Of a stretch of DNA of 11,261 nt, positions 5,761 to 11,261 are shown piece after piece. The number at the start of each line of letters is the position of its first letter. Within the stretch, counting starts at the first letter, position 1. Source of the DNA: Parcubacteria group bacterium GW2011_GWA2_45_30. GTDB lineage: Bacteria; Patescibacteriota; Minisyncoccia; Sungbacterales; HO2-52-23. The position numbers and the translations under genes were made by a program. The notes below the pieces were generated by a model. It was not told where the DNA came from, made no database searches, and worked only from the letters and a program-made list of their open reading frames with translations. The DNA lies in assembly GCA_001001625.1 (NCBI GenBank), contig LCKU01000031.1, positions 1 through 11,261 of the forward strand, given 5' to 3'.

Positions 5761-6996
5761 TATTTTAGCTTCCGTTTGTATCCTCGCGGCAAGCCGCGAG
5801 GTATCATTAACTTTAGCAATTTTAGCATATTCATACGCACTTTGTCTAATTTTTCGTTCCATGGTTTTGTAATCCACCTCCACCAACCCAAATCGCGGCC
5901 AGAAGCCTGAAGACCATTCAAAATTATCCAAGAGCGACCAATAGAGATATCCGCGGACATCAACGCCTTCGGAAATGGCTTTATGCATTGCTGCAAAGTG
6001 GTCGGTGATATATTTCCCGCGTTTTTTATCTTCCGCATCGGCGATGCCGTTTTCCGTAACATAGACGGGTTTCCCGTATTTCGCCGCCTCTTTCAAAACG
6101 TGGTAAAAACCATCCGAGTCTATCGGCCAGTTGTTGAATTCCGAGCGTTCAATGGTCTTACGGTCGGAGAAATAATAATTTACTCCGACAAAATTCTGAT
6201 ATTCCTTTATTGACCGCAAAAAGAAATGATTATAGATGAAATTTTTAAGACCAGCCGGGAATTTTGTGAAATATATCATACTATGCGCGATTCCTATTTC
6301 GGCTTTTGGATTTGCCGATTTAATTATTTTATATGCTTCAATATGCGCCTGCGATAAATGGTGATTTGTTTTCAGATATTTTAATAGCGAGCGCTTGCCC
6401 GGCGGCCAGGAGCCGTTCCAATATCCGTGCCCAGTATAAACATTAGTCTCGTTCAGAGTTACCCAAAACTTAACATCAACAAATCCTTCCGACCGGACAA
6501 GTTTGTTTACATAGCGTGCAAAATCTCCAACAGTTTTTTTATTTGCCCAACCGCCTTGTTTGGCAACCCAAACCGGATTAGTCCAATGCCATAACGTAAT
6601 AAATGGCTCAATACCCCGCTCGTGAAGCGCAGAAATAACTTGATGATAATGCTCGATTTCTTTTTCATTCCATTTTCCTTCTTCCGGTTCGATTCGCGAC
6701 CACTCAATGGAAAAACGATGCGCATTGTGGCCAAGCGATTTGACGATATCAAAATCCTCATGAAAACGATGGTAATGATCGCACGCGCACCCGGAAATAT
6801 AATTTTCTTCCTGCAAGGGATTGGGATAATTTTTTAGAATATAATCCGGCCAATTCTTTTTTTGAGCGTTTAGCGTTAAGCGTTTAGCGTTAAGATATTC
6901 CCACTCGGTCCAATCATTATGATTATTCCCTTCTACCTGATGCGCAGAGGTCGCGGCACCCCAGAAGAAATTTCTGGGAAATTCAAATTTTGCCAT
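5755..6996 (-). CDS. GH1 family beta-glycosidase (413 aa)
   Basis: A glycoside hydrolase family 1 retaining enzyme, likely beta-glucosidase or beta-galactosidase, that releases a terminal beta-linked sugar in the cytoplasm (no signal peptide). Seen: N-terminal FFWGAATSAHQVEGN (residues 10-24) with sugar-binding Q20; HRFSIEWSRIEP (93-104); TLWHW (134-138); acid/base glutamate E183 in TLNET; nucleophile E315 in VTENG; and C-terminal SLLDNFEW (354-361). At 413 residues it is shorter than the usual 440-480, mainly through loss between about 240 and 275. Residues 35-45 (LNAKRLTLNAQ) are encoded by a heptad repeat, and the last residues (about 399-413) by a palindrome plus another repeat. The start at 6996 has no ribosome binding site but lies 6 nt after a TATACT box. 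It is probably first in a unit with the transporter-hydrolase gene. Confidence 0.93.
   Translation of the reverse strand: MAKFEFPRNFFWGAATSAHQVEGNNHNDWTEWEYLNAKRLTLNAQKKNWPDYILKNYPNPLQEENYISGCACDHYHRFHEDFDIVKSLGHNAHRFSIEWSRIEPEEGKWNEKEIEHYHQVISALHERGIEPFITLWHWTNPVWVAKQGGWANKKTVGDFARYVNKLVRSEGFVDVKFWVTLNETNVYTGHGYWNGSWPPGKRSLLKYLKTNHHLSQAHIEAYKIIKSANPKAEIGIAHSMIYFTKFPAGLKNFIYNHFFLRSIKEYQNFVGVNYYFSDRKTIERSEFNNWPIDSDGFYHVLKEAAKYGKPVYVTENGIADAEDKKRGKYITDHFAAMHKAISEGVDVRGYLYWSLLDNFEWSSGFWPRFGLVEVDYKTMERKIRQSAYEYAKIAKVNDTSRLAARIQTEAKIS
5782..5801. repeat. Palindrome inside the 3' end of the GH1 gene
   Basis: CCTCGCGGC (5782-5790), AA, GCCGCGAGG (5793-5801), perfect 9-bp arms followed by TATCA. It encodes roughly SRLAAR near the GH1 C terminus. 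It matches the layout of the palindrome at 5706-5729. Confidence 0.75.
6865..6892. repeat. In-frame heptad repeat inside the GH1 gene
   Basis: Two exact 14-bp copies of AGCGTTTAGCGTTA, themselves built of 7-nt units AGCGTTT and AGCGTTA, four heptads in all. It encodes part of LNAKRLTLNAQ (residues 35-45), between the N-terminal DWTEWEY and the conserved ISGCACDHYHRF segment. Confidence 0.8.
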
Positions 6997-7002
6997 GCTT
7001 TC

Positions 7003-7031
7003 AGTATAAGCAATTTCCCCCGTATTTACAA
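7003..7031 (-). promoter_or_regulatory. GH1 promoter, predicted leaderless start
   Basis: On the minus strand TTGTAA (7031-7026), 17 nt, TATACT (7008-7003), then only GAAAGC before the ATG at 6996. The normal distance from -10 to transcription start puts the first base of the message at or next to the A of ATG. No ribosome binding site is possible. Confidence 0.65.
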
Positions 7032-7052
7032 TTTCTATAAACGGGATATAAT
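7025..7052 (+). promoter_or_regulatory. Promoter of the metzincin gene
   Basis: TTTACA (7025-7030), 16 nt, TATAAT (7047-7052). Predicted start near 7059, giving a leader of about 22 nt. Its -35 box overlaps the -35 of the divergent GH1 promoter by five bases, so the two promoters may compete or share a regulator. Confidence 0.65.
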
Positions 7053-7080
7053 AAAATTGGGAGAGATTTCAAGCATTGAA

Positions 7081-7725
7081 ATGAAGATGTGGACTGCGCT
7101 TTTTCTCGTTTCTCTTGCACTTTTACAATCAGCCGGCGTATATGCCGACACCGAAGAGCGACCCATACGATTCGCTTTCTACCATAATTTTGAACCAGGA
7201 TTACTGGAACGCATGGGAGGAAATACCGGACTGGAAAAAATTCTTCATGAATCGGTCAGAAAAATAGAGAAGAAAATTGCAGTCAAAATTCAAATTACCC
7301 GCATTGAAGAATTCAAACCGCCACTTATCACGGAAGTGTGGCGCGATGAAAATTCTATGACCGCATACCACAACATGGCGCTTGACTATATACCAACTGA
7401 ACACTCAGACTTTTCTTTTCTCATAATAGACGACCCGCTATACATGCAAGATGGTGAGGCCGAATCTATACCCGGGAAAAAGGCGGTTGTAAAATACAGC
7501 TCGACGGATACAGAAAATAAAAAATTCCTTACCACACTTATTCATGAATGGGGACACCTCCTTGGCAGGCAGCATACGACCCCGGAAGAATGCCGGGACG
7601 CGATTCAGCCGATTATGTGCAGGGGATGGGGAGAGGCCGAAGAATTTTTCATGGAAGAAGAATTCAAACAGGCAATTCTTTGCTTTTCTAAAAAATTAGA
7701 ATGCGCCGAACCAGAAGCCCTTTAA
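7081..7725 (+). CDS. Secreted metzincin-type zinc metalloprotease (214 aa)
   Basis: The mature part has HEWGHLLGRQH at residues 155-165, which fits the metzincin motif HExxHxxGxxH, followed 14 residues later by PIMC, whose M179 would be the Met-turn. H155, H159 and H165 would bind zinc and E156 would be the catalytic base. Residues 1-22 (K2, hydrophobic core FLVSLALLQSAG, VYA before D23) form a signal peptide with likely cleavage after A22, so it acts outside the cytoplasm. Four later cysteines (C171, C180, C201, C208) may form disulfides. The start at 7081 is chosen because it gives the signal peptide and follows the promoter; M3 (7087) is possible. GGGAGAG at 7059-7065 is rather far for a ribosome binding site. 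It resembles no single metzincin subfamily that I can name. It could process pilins, surface proteins or host proteins. Confidence 0.85.
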   Translation: MKMWTALFLVSLALLQSAGVYADTEERPIRFAFYHNFEPGLLERMGGNTGLEKILHESVRKIEKKIAVKIQITRIEEFKPPLITEVWRDENSMTAYHNMALDYIPTEHSDFSFLIIDDPLYMQDGEAESIPGKKAVVKYSSTDTENKKFLTTLIHEWGHLLGRQHTTPEECRDAIQPIMCRGWGEAEEFFMEEEFKQAILCFSKKLECAEPEAL

Positions 7726-7743
7726 TTTAAGGGCTTATTTTTT
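7715..7743 (+). terminator. Terminator overlapping the stop of the metzincin gene
   Basis: An 8-bp stem AAGCCCTT/AAGGGCTT (7715-7722/7729-7736), 6-nt loop containing the TAA stop, then TTATTTTTT. Confidence 0.85.
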
Positions 7744-7744
7744 A

Positions 7745-7892
7745 TGCCCAAAAGCGATATAATGCCATTGTGGAGTAAAAACCGAGTTTTGAGACAGTCT
7801 AAAATCGCGACGACTTAGTAAGCGAGCCGCTGGAGCGAGCGAATCGTGTCTGAAATTACAATAATCGAGAAAATTGCCTCCACCAATTCTAA
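7745..7892. other. Spacer between convergent genes, repeat-like
   Basis: No gene or clear terminator for the PilB-like gene is visible. The stretch 7795-7850 has AGACA...TGTCT ends and two direct copies of GCGAGC in a GC-rich centre, resembling another small dispersed repeat. An isolated TATAAT at 7752 has no -35 partner. Confidence 0.35.
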
Positions 7893-9653
7893 TCACTCGC
7901 TAGTAACCCGCAATATTTCTTCAATTGCTGTAACTCCCTGCGCCGCGCGGATAAATCCCTCATCCAGCATGGATAACATTCCTTCTTCTTTCGCACGCTT
8001 TTCAATATCATCCGAGGTAGCATTTTTCATGAGAAGTTCCTTGACGGATTCGGACATTTCCAGAACCTCATGAACTCCGACCCGACCCTTATACCCCTCG
8101 GGACAATCATCTGTTTTTTTGGGACGGCCCCACTCTATTTTTTCCGCCGCGGCTTTGGCATCAACCGCTTTTTCGCTCTTCAGCATATTTATAACGCGCT
8201 CAAGATCAATATCTTTTTTTAAACTTGCGACTTCGGTTGCTGAAAACTGATACTTGTCGTGTCCCGGGCAAAGGCGCCGTACCAAGCGCTGTGAAATAAT
8301 AGCAGTTACGGTGGATGCGATCAAAAACGGCTCAACTTTCATATCAATCAAACGGGGAAGGGCTCCGGCCGCAGAATTGGTGTGCAGGGTAGAGAGCACC
8401 AAATGTCCGGTTAAAGCCGCATTAATTGCGAGGGCCGCGGTTTCGTTATCGCGGATTTCTCCTACCATTATAATATTCGGGTCCTGACGCAAAAGAGTGC
8501 GCAGGCCGTTGGCAAACGATAAACCAATATCCGGACGAACCTGGGTTTGATTTATCCGCGGTATGCGATACTCAATCGGATCCTCAATGGTTGAAATATT
8601 AACTCCGGGGGTATTCAGCATCTCAAGAATGGTATAGAGCGTGGTGGTTTTCCCCGAACCGGTAGGACCGGTTGCCAGAATGATCCCCGTAGGCCGCTTT
8701 ATGGCTTTGTGAATCCTATCCAGATTCACTCCCAAAAATCCAAGTTCCTCCAAGGAGAAACCCTTGGCGCCCTCGGGCAGGAGCCGCATCACTATTTTTT
8801 CCCCTTCCATGACCGGTAAAACCGAAATACGAAAAGAAAACCGATATTCTTCGGTTTCGATTTTGAACCGGCCGTCCTGGGGAAGGCGGTGCTCATCCAA
8901 TTTCAAATTTGCCATGACTTTGATGCGCGCCACGATGCCGGTGGCAATTTGTTTGGGCAAAGTCATAGCATCATGCAATATCCCGTCAATCCGATAGCGC
9001 ACCAGCACTTCTTTTTCCTGCGGCTCAATATGAATGTCGGAGGCCAACTGCAAAATGGCATGACGGATTAAAGTATCCACGATGCGGATCACCGGCAGGT
9101 CTTCAGCCATTTTTTTCAAATCCTCCGCCTCCGCCTCCAATTCCTCTCCCCCGCCTTTAGTGAATTTCAAAGCCGCATCCCCAATGTCTTTTTTAATTAT
9201 TTCGCCGAATTCCGCCTCCAGCGATTTCTGGTATTGCTTTAAAATATGCTTGACGGAATCGGGCGTAGTCAGACGCGGCAAAATACGCAGGCCCTCTTTT
9301 TTACGGATAAATTCAAGCGTTTGCAAATCGCCGGGATCAAGCATAGCGACCTCGAGATTGGTGCCGCTTTTTTTGAAAGAAACAACATTGTGTTTGCGCG
9401 CAATCGGCTCCGGAATAATATGCAAAATTTCCGGATCAACGGTTTCTTTCGACAAATCCACGAAAGGAATGCCCAGAATATAGGCCTCCAAGTGCAGAAG
9501 TTCTTCTTCCTTTATAAGGGCTTTATTCAAAAGCACCTCACGCAGGGTTTTTTTGAGTTTCGCTGATTCTTGTTCGGCTTTAACCAATTTATCCGGAGTC
9601 AAAAGTCCGGAGTCAAGAATAAAGGCCTTGAGTTGATTTTCTTCTACCCTCAT
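7893..9653 (-). CDS. PilB/GspE-family type IV pilus assembly ATPase (586 aa)
   Basis: The hexameric cytoplasmic motor that drives pilin polymerisation at the inner membrane. Domains: MshEN-like N terminus (about residues 1-145), linker (150-185), then the N2 and ATPase domains. Motifs: Walker A GPTGSGKT (329-336, K335), Asp box STIEDPIEY (354-362), Walker B IIMVGEIRD (394-402, E399) and His box STLHTNSA (421-428, H424). Length is normal. The C-terminal zinc-site tetracysteine of many PilB proteins is reduced here to C462 (CPGH) and C517 (DCPEG). The start at 9653 has no ribosome binding site and lies 5 nt from a 33-bp repeat. The gene follows the receiver and kinase genes on the same strand, suggesting regulated pilus extension. 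PilT, PilC and pilins are not in the window. Secretion or DNA-uptake ATPases are alternatives within the family. Confidence 0.93.
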   Translation of the reverse strand: MRVEENQLKAFILDSGLLTPDKLVKAEQESAKLKKTLREVLLNKALIKEEELLHLEAYILGIPFVDLSKETVDPEILHIIPEPIARKHNVVSFKKSGTNLEVAMLDPGDLQTLEFIRKKEGLRILPRLTTPDSVKHILKQYQKSLEAEFGEIIKKDIGDAALKFTKGGGEELEAEAEDLKKMAEDLPVIRIVDTLIRHAILQLASDIHIEPQEKEVLVRYRIDGILHDAMTLPKQIATGIVARIKVMANLKLDEHRLPQDGRFKIETEEYRFSFRISVLPVMEGEKIVMRLLPEGAKGFSLEELGFLGVNLDRIHKAIKRPTGIILATGPTGSGKTTTLYTILEMLNTPGVNISTIEDPIEYRIPRINQTQVRPDIGLSFANGLRTLLRQDPNIIMVGEIRDNETAALAINAALTGHLVLSTLHTNSAAGALPRLIDMKVEPFLIASTVTAIISQRLVRRLCPGHDKYQFSATEVASLKKDIDLERVINMLKSEKAVDAKAAAEKIEWGRPKKTDDCPEGYKGRVGVHEVLEMSESVKELLMKNATSDDIEKRAKEEGMLSMLDEGFIRAAQGVTAIEEILRVTSE

Positions 9654-9791
9654 GTACGTAAATTCGAAATTCGAATATCGAAATTCGAAACAAATTCCAA
9701 GTTCAAATATTCTAAATTCCGAACACGTTTGGAATTTTGAATTTGGAATTTAGGTATTGTTTCGGGTTTCTGATTTCGTGCTTAGGATTTT
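9654..9791. repeat. Heptad-repeat spacer between receiver and PilB genes
   Basis: The whole spacer shows 7-nt periodicity: AAATTCG units (9660-9690), then ATTTTGA, ATTTGGA, ATTTAGG (about 9733-9753) and GTTTCGG, GTTTCTG, ATTTCGT (about 9760-9780). It contains the 33-bp element shared with 10166-10198 and ends in a 20-nt module (9772-9791) shared with 10298-10317. No promoter or ribosome binding site is evident. Confidence 0.75.
9659..9691. repeat. 33-bp direct repeat, copy 1
   Basis: Identical over 33 bp to 10166-10198. Made of AAATTCG, AAATTCG, AATATCG, AAATTCG units and partly self-complementary (TTCGAA, CGAATATCG). It lies 5 nt upstream of the PilB-like start codon. Confidence 0.9.
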
Positions 9792-10157
9792 TTATTTCAG
9801 TGTATCTTTTATTTTTTTCATAATCTCCTCCAAACGATAATTGGTTTTTACAAGGTAAGTAGTTGCGCCCAGCTCAATCATTCGCTGTATATCTTCACTT
9901 CCCTCAAGATTTGAAAGAATAATCACCGGAATCCCGGAGGTCTTGAGGTCTTTCTTCAATTCAGCCAAAACTTCAAAACCGTTTTTACGCGGCAGAATAC
10001 AATCCAGCAAAATAAGATCCGGCAATTCATCTTGGGCCAGGCGAAGCCCGATCTCGCCGTCCAGCGCCGAAATTATTTGATAGCCCTCGTCCGTCAATAT
10101 TTTTCCCACCGCGCTCTGCAAAGCCGCCTCATCTTCAATAAATAAAATTTTTGCCAT
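9792..10157 (-). CDS. Single-domain response regulator (CheY-like receiver, 121 aa)
   Basis: A stand-alone receiver that accepts a phosphate from a histidine kinase. Key residues: acidic pocket E8-D9, phosphoacceptor D52 in LILLDCILP, switch S82 in VIILSN, and K104 in YLVKTN. There is no output domain, so it must act by protein contact, plausibly on the pilus machinery encoded next to it. The start at 10157 (MAKILFIEDE) gives a standard receiver N terminus. An ATG 15 codons upstream would translate the 33-bp repeat into a non-receiver-like extension and is rejected. There is no ribosome binding site; TTTACT 6 nt before the ATG could be a weak -10. It lies between the kinase and PilB-like genes with 161- and 138-nt repeat spacers. 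Confidence 0.93.
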   Translation of the reverse strand: MAKILFIEDEAALQSAVGKILTDEGYQIISALDGEIGLRLAQDELPDLILLDCILPRKNGFEVLAELKKDLKTSGIPVIILSNLEGSEDIQRMIELGATTYLVKTNYRLEEIMKKIKDTLK

Positions 10158-10165
10158 AAATTGAG

Positions 10166-10198
10166 TAAATTCGAAATTCGAATATCGAAATTCGAAAC
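10166..10198. repeat. 33-bp direct repeat, copy 2
   Basis: Exact copy of 9659-9691, here 8 nt upstream of the receiver start codon. The equal position relative to two start codons is notable. Confidence 0.9.
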
Positions 10199-10208
10199 CC
10201 ACCCGCAG

Positions 10209-10273
10209 GTCGTCCTGAGCGCAGCGAAGGAACCTATGAGTTCCTTCAGTCGCTTCGCTCCTTCAGGATGACT
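10209..10273. repeat. Imperfect inverted repeat, TCCTTCG...CTCAGGA family
   Basis: The left arm (10209-10234) contains CGTCCTGAGC and GCAGCGAAGGAAC, and the right arm (10240-10273) contains GTTCCTTC, CGCTTCGCTC and CTTCAGGATGAC. The arms are complementary apart from an insertion in the right arm. It shares its arm sequence with the element at 5741-5760. Confidence 0.65.
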
Positions 10274-10297
10274 CGTCGACTAGCAAGTCAGATTTAG

Positions 10298-10317
10298 GAT
10301 TTCGTGCTTCGGATTTT
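10298..10317. repeat. 20-nt spacer-end module, copy 2
   Basis: GATTTCGTGCTTCGGATTTT matches 9772-9791 (GATTTCGTGCTTAGGATTTT) at 19 of 20 positions. Each copy abuts the stop codon of the gene to its right: the receiver for 9772-9791 and the kinase for this one. Confidence 0.75.
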
Positions 10318-10318
10318 A

Positions 10319-11138
10319 TTATTTAATTGGTAATGTAAACCAAAATTCGCTTCCTTTTTCCGGCTCAGACGAAAAACCAAGTTTTCCTCCGGCCGCATCT
10401 ATAATGGCCCGCGCGGCATACAGCCCCACTCCGGACCCTTCGGTCTGACGAAGCGGAATTAACGGTATAGCGTATGGCATTATCAATAAAATTACGTATT
10501 ACTATCTCAATACGTTCCGGATCAGCCGAAATTTCCGGGAGCAAAGCGTCTACCTCAAAGCCAATTGTAACATTGGATGAATCAGCGTACTGAGAAAATT
10601 CTTTAACCACTCTTTGAGTAAGCACGGCCAAAGAAAATATTTGTTTATGAAAGATTAGGGTTTGAGCATCCACCCGGCTCACATCCAACAATGTTGTAAC
10701 CAGCCGCGTCATTTTATGGGTCGTATCTCGCAGGGTGTCCATAAAATTACGGACAACTTCCACATCGGACCCGTTTTTTTTAAATTCGCGCTCAATAATA
10801 TCCAGGGTCCACTGCAAAGCGGTCAATGGAGTACGCAACTGGTGCGAAATAATGGATATAAATTCCGTTTTCATGCGGTTAGCTTCGGCCATCTTGTTAA
10901 ATCCTCCGATAATGATGTTTCCAATAACCAGAAAAACTATGGCTTCGGCCGATACCGCAACCACGGTGAGAAATTCCGGCTCCTCAAAATAACGAGAGGC
11001 AATAACCGATGTTATAATAAGCGAGAAAATAGTGATTATACCCAGGCCGATAAAAAGCAGGGGCGGACATTGCCACCAAGACATCTGAATCGAACGGCAT
11101 TCTTCCAAAATATTCAATTTTTCTTTAACATCAGGCAC
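10319..11138 (-). pseudogene. Membrane histidine kinase with internal deletion and frameshift
   Basis: Reads as a two-helix membrane sensor kinase. Counting from the GTG at 11138: helix 1 about 25-46, helix 2 about 57-79, a HisKA domain with the phosphoacceptor H99 in ISHQLRTPLTALQ, and the N box RNFIDNAIRYT (about 215-225). Just after the N box the frame goes astray (near 10463-10455) and ends in an unrelated tail (stop at 10365). Shifted by one frame, the true C terminus continues: PLRQTEGSGVGLYAARA (G2 box), IIDAAGGKLGF, then EFWFTLPIK and a TAA at 10321-10319. The G1 box (DxGxG) and F box, roughly 45 residues, are missing. As read it cannot bind ATP normally. The GTG start matches a -10 box 6 nt upstream; M40 of the longer frame has no ribosome binding site. 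It is the likely partner of the adjacent receiver. Confidence 0.8.
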
Positions 11139-11144
11139 TATTTT

Positions 11145-11172
11145 AGTATACCATATAACACACGGCAAGTAA
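11145..11172 (-). promoter_or_regulatory. Kinase-receiver-PilB promoter, predicted leaderless
   Basis: On the minus strand TTACTT (11172-11167), 16 nt, TATACT (11150-11145), then AAAATA and the GTG at 11138. The -10 box is good and the -35 weak. The transcription start would fall on the GTG itself, the same geometry as the GH1 gene. Confidence 0.5.
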
Positions 11173-11261
11173 TGCACAACGAGTTGAAAAAAACAGATCA
11201 TAGTGCTACGATAACCGCGGATTCATTGAAAAACATAGGAATTTGTGGATATGCATTCCCC

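Noticed and set aside
6919..7080. N-terminal extension of the metzincin
   Set aside because: It would overlap the GH1 gene start and both promoters and bury the signal peptide 54 residues inside.
7747..7757. Plus-strand promoter with TATAAT
   Set aside because: No -35 box at a workable distance, and no gene follows except an 18-codon frame.
5755..7895. TGA read as glycine or tryptophan
   Set aside because: GH1 and PilB-like proteins end at TGA at their expected lengths, so TGA is a stop.
9660..10198. CRISPR array
   Set aside because: Only two copies of the 33-bp repeat, 507 bp apart with a gene between, and the repeat is itself 7-nt periodic; no cas genes.
10158..10202. N-terminal extension MGFEFRYSNFEFTQF of the receiver
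   Set aside because: It is the translation of the 33-bp repeat; receivers start at the MAKILFIEDE strand.

Overview
The window looks like a fragment of a Patescibacteria/CPR genome, probably Parcubacteria-like. The grounds are protein character (a compact PilB-type ATPase, a receiver and a histidine kinase in one cluster, and several short proteins I cannot place), weak or absent ribosome binding sites at several genes, and AT-rich short repeats between and inside genes. This is inference from style, not from a phylogenetic marker. TGA acts as a normal stop (GH1 and PilB-like genes), so the Gracilibacteria/SR1 code is unlikely.

Layout, left to right. Positions 1-500 have no gene but many complementary segments, suggesting a large structured RNA or leader of unknown class. 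Then come three minus-strand genes, each followed by its own hairpin terminator: a 91-residue unknown, a DUF885-family HExxPGHH protein, and a small HEALH-motif protein. A plus-strand unknown (3256-3687) has a good promoter and terminator. A minus-strand glycoside module follows: a GH1 beta-glycosidase and, downstream, a 608-residue fusion of a ten-helix EamA/DMT-type transporter with a TIM-barrel glycoside-hydrolase-like domain. Divergent from GH1 is a plus-strand secreted metzincin protease. Last is a minus-strand cluster read as histidine kinase (internally deleted and frameshifted), single-domain response regulator, and PilB/GspE-like pilus ATPase.

Working together: the GH1 enzyme has no signal peptide, and the transporter-hydrolase fusion probably has its catalytic domain in the cytoplasm, so the pair could import and cleave glycosides. 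The kinase, receiver and PilB ATPase would form a regulated type IV pilus module, but the kinase lacks its G1 box as sequenced. Three separate zinc-peptidase-like proteins make proteolysis a second theme.

Two sequence-level patterns stand out. First, 7-nt-periodic repeats and small palindromes sit in spacers and also in frame inside two enzymes. Second, three minus-strand genes have a -10-like hexamer exactly 6 nt before the start codon, which predicts leaderless transcripts.
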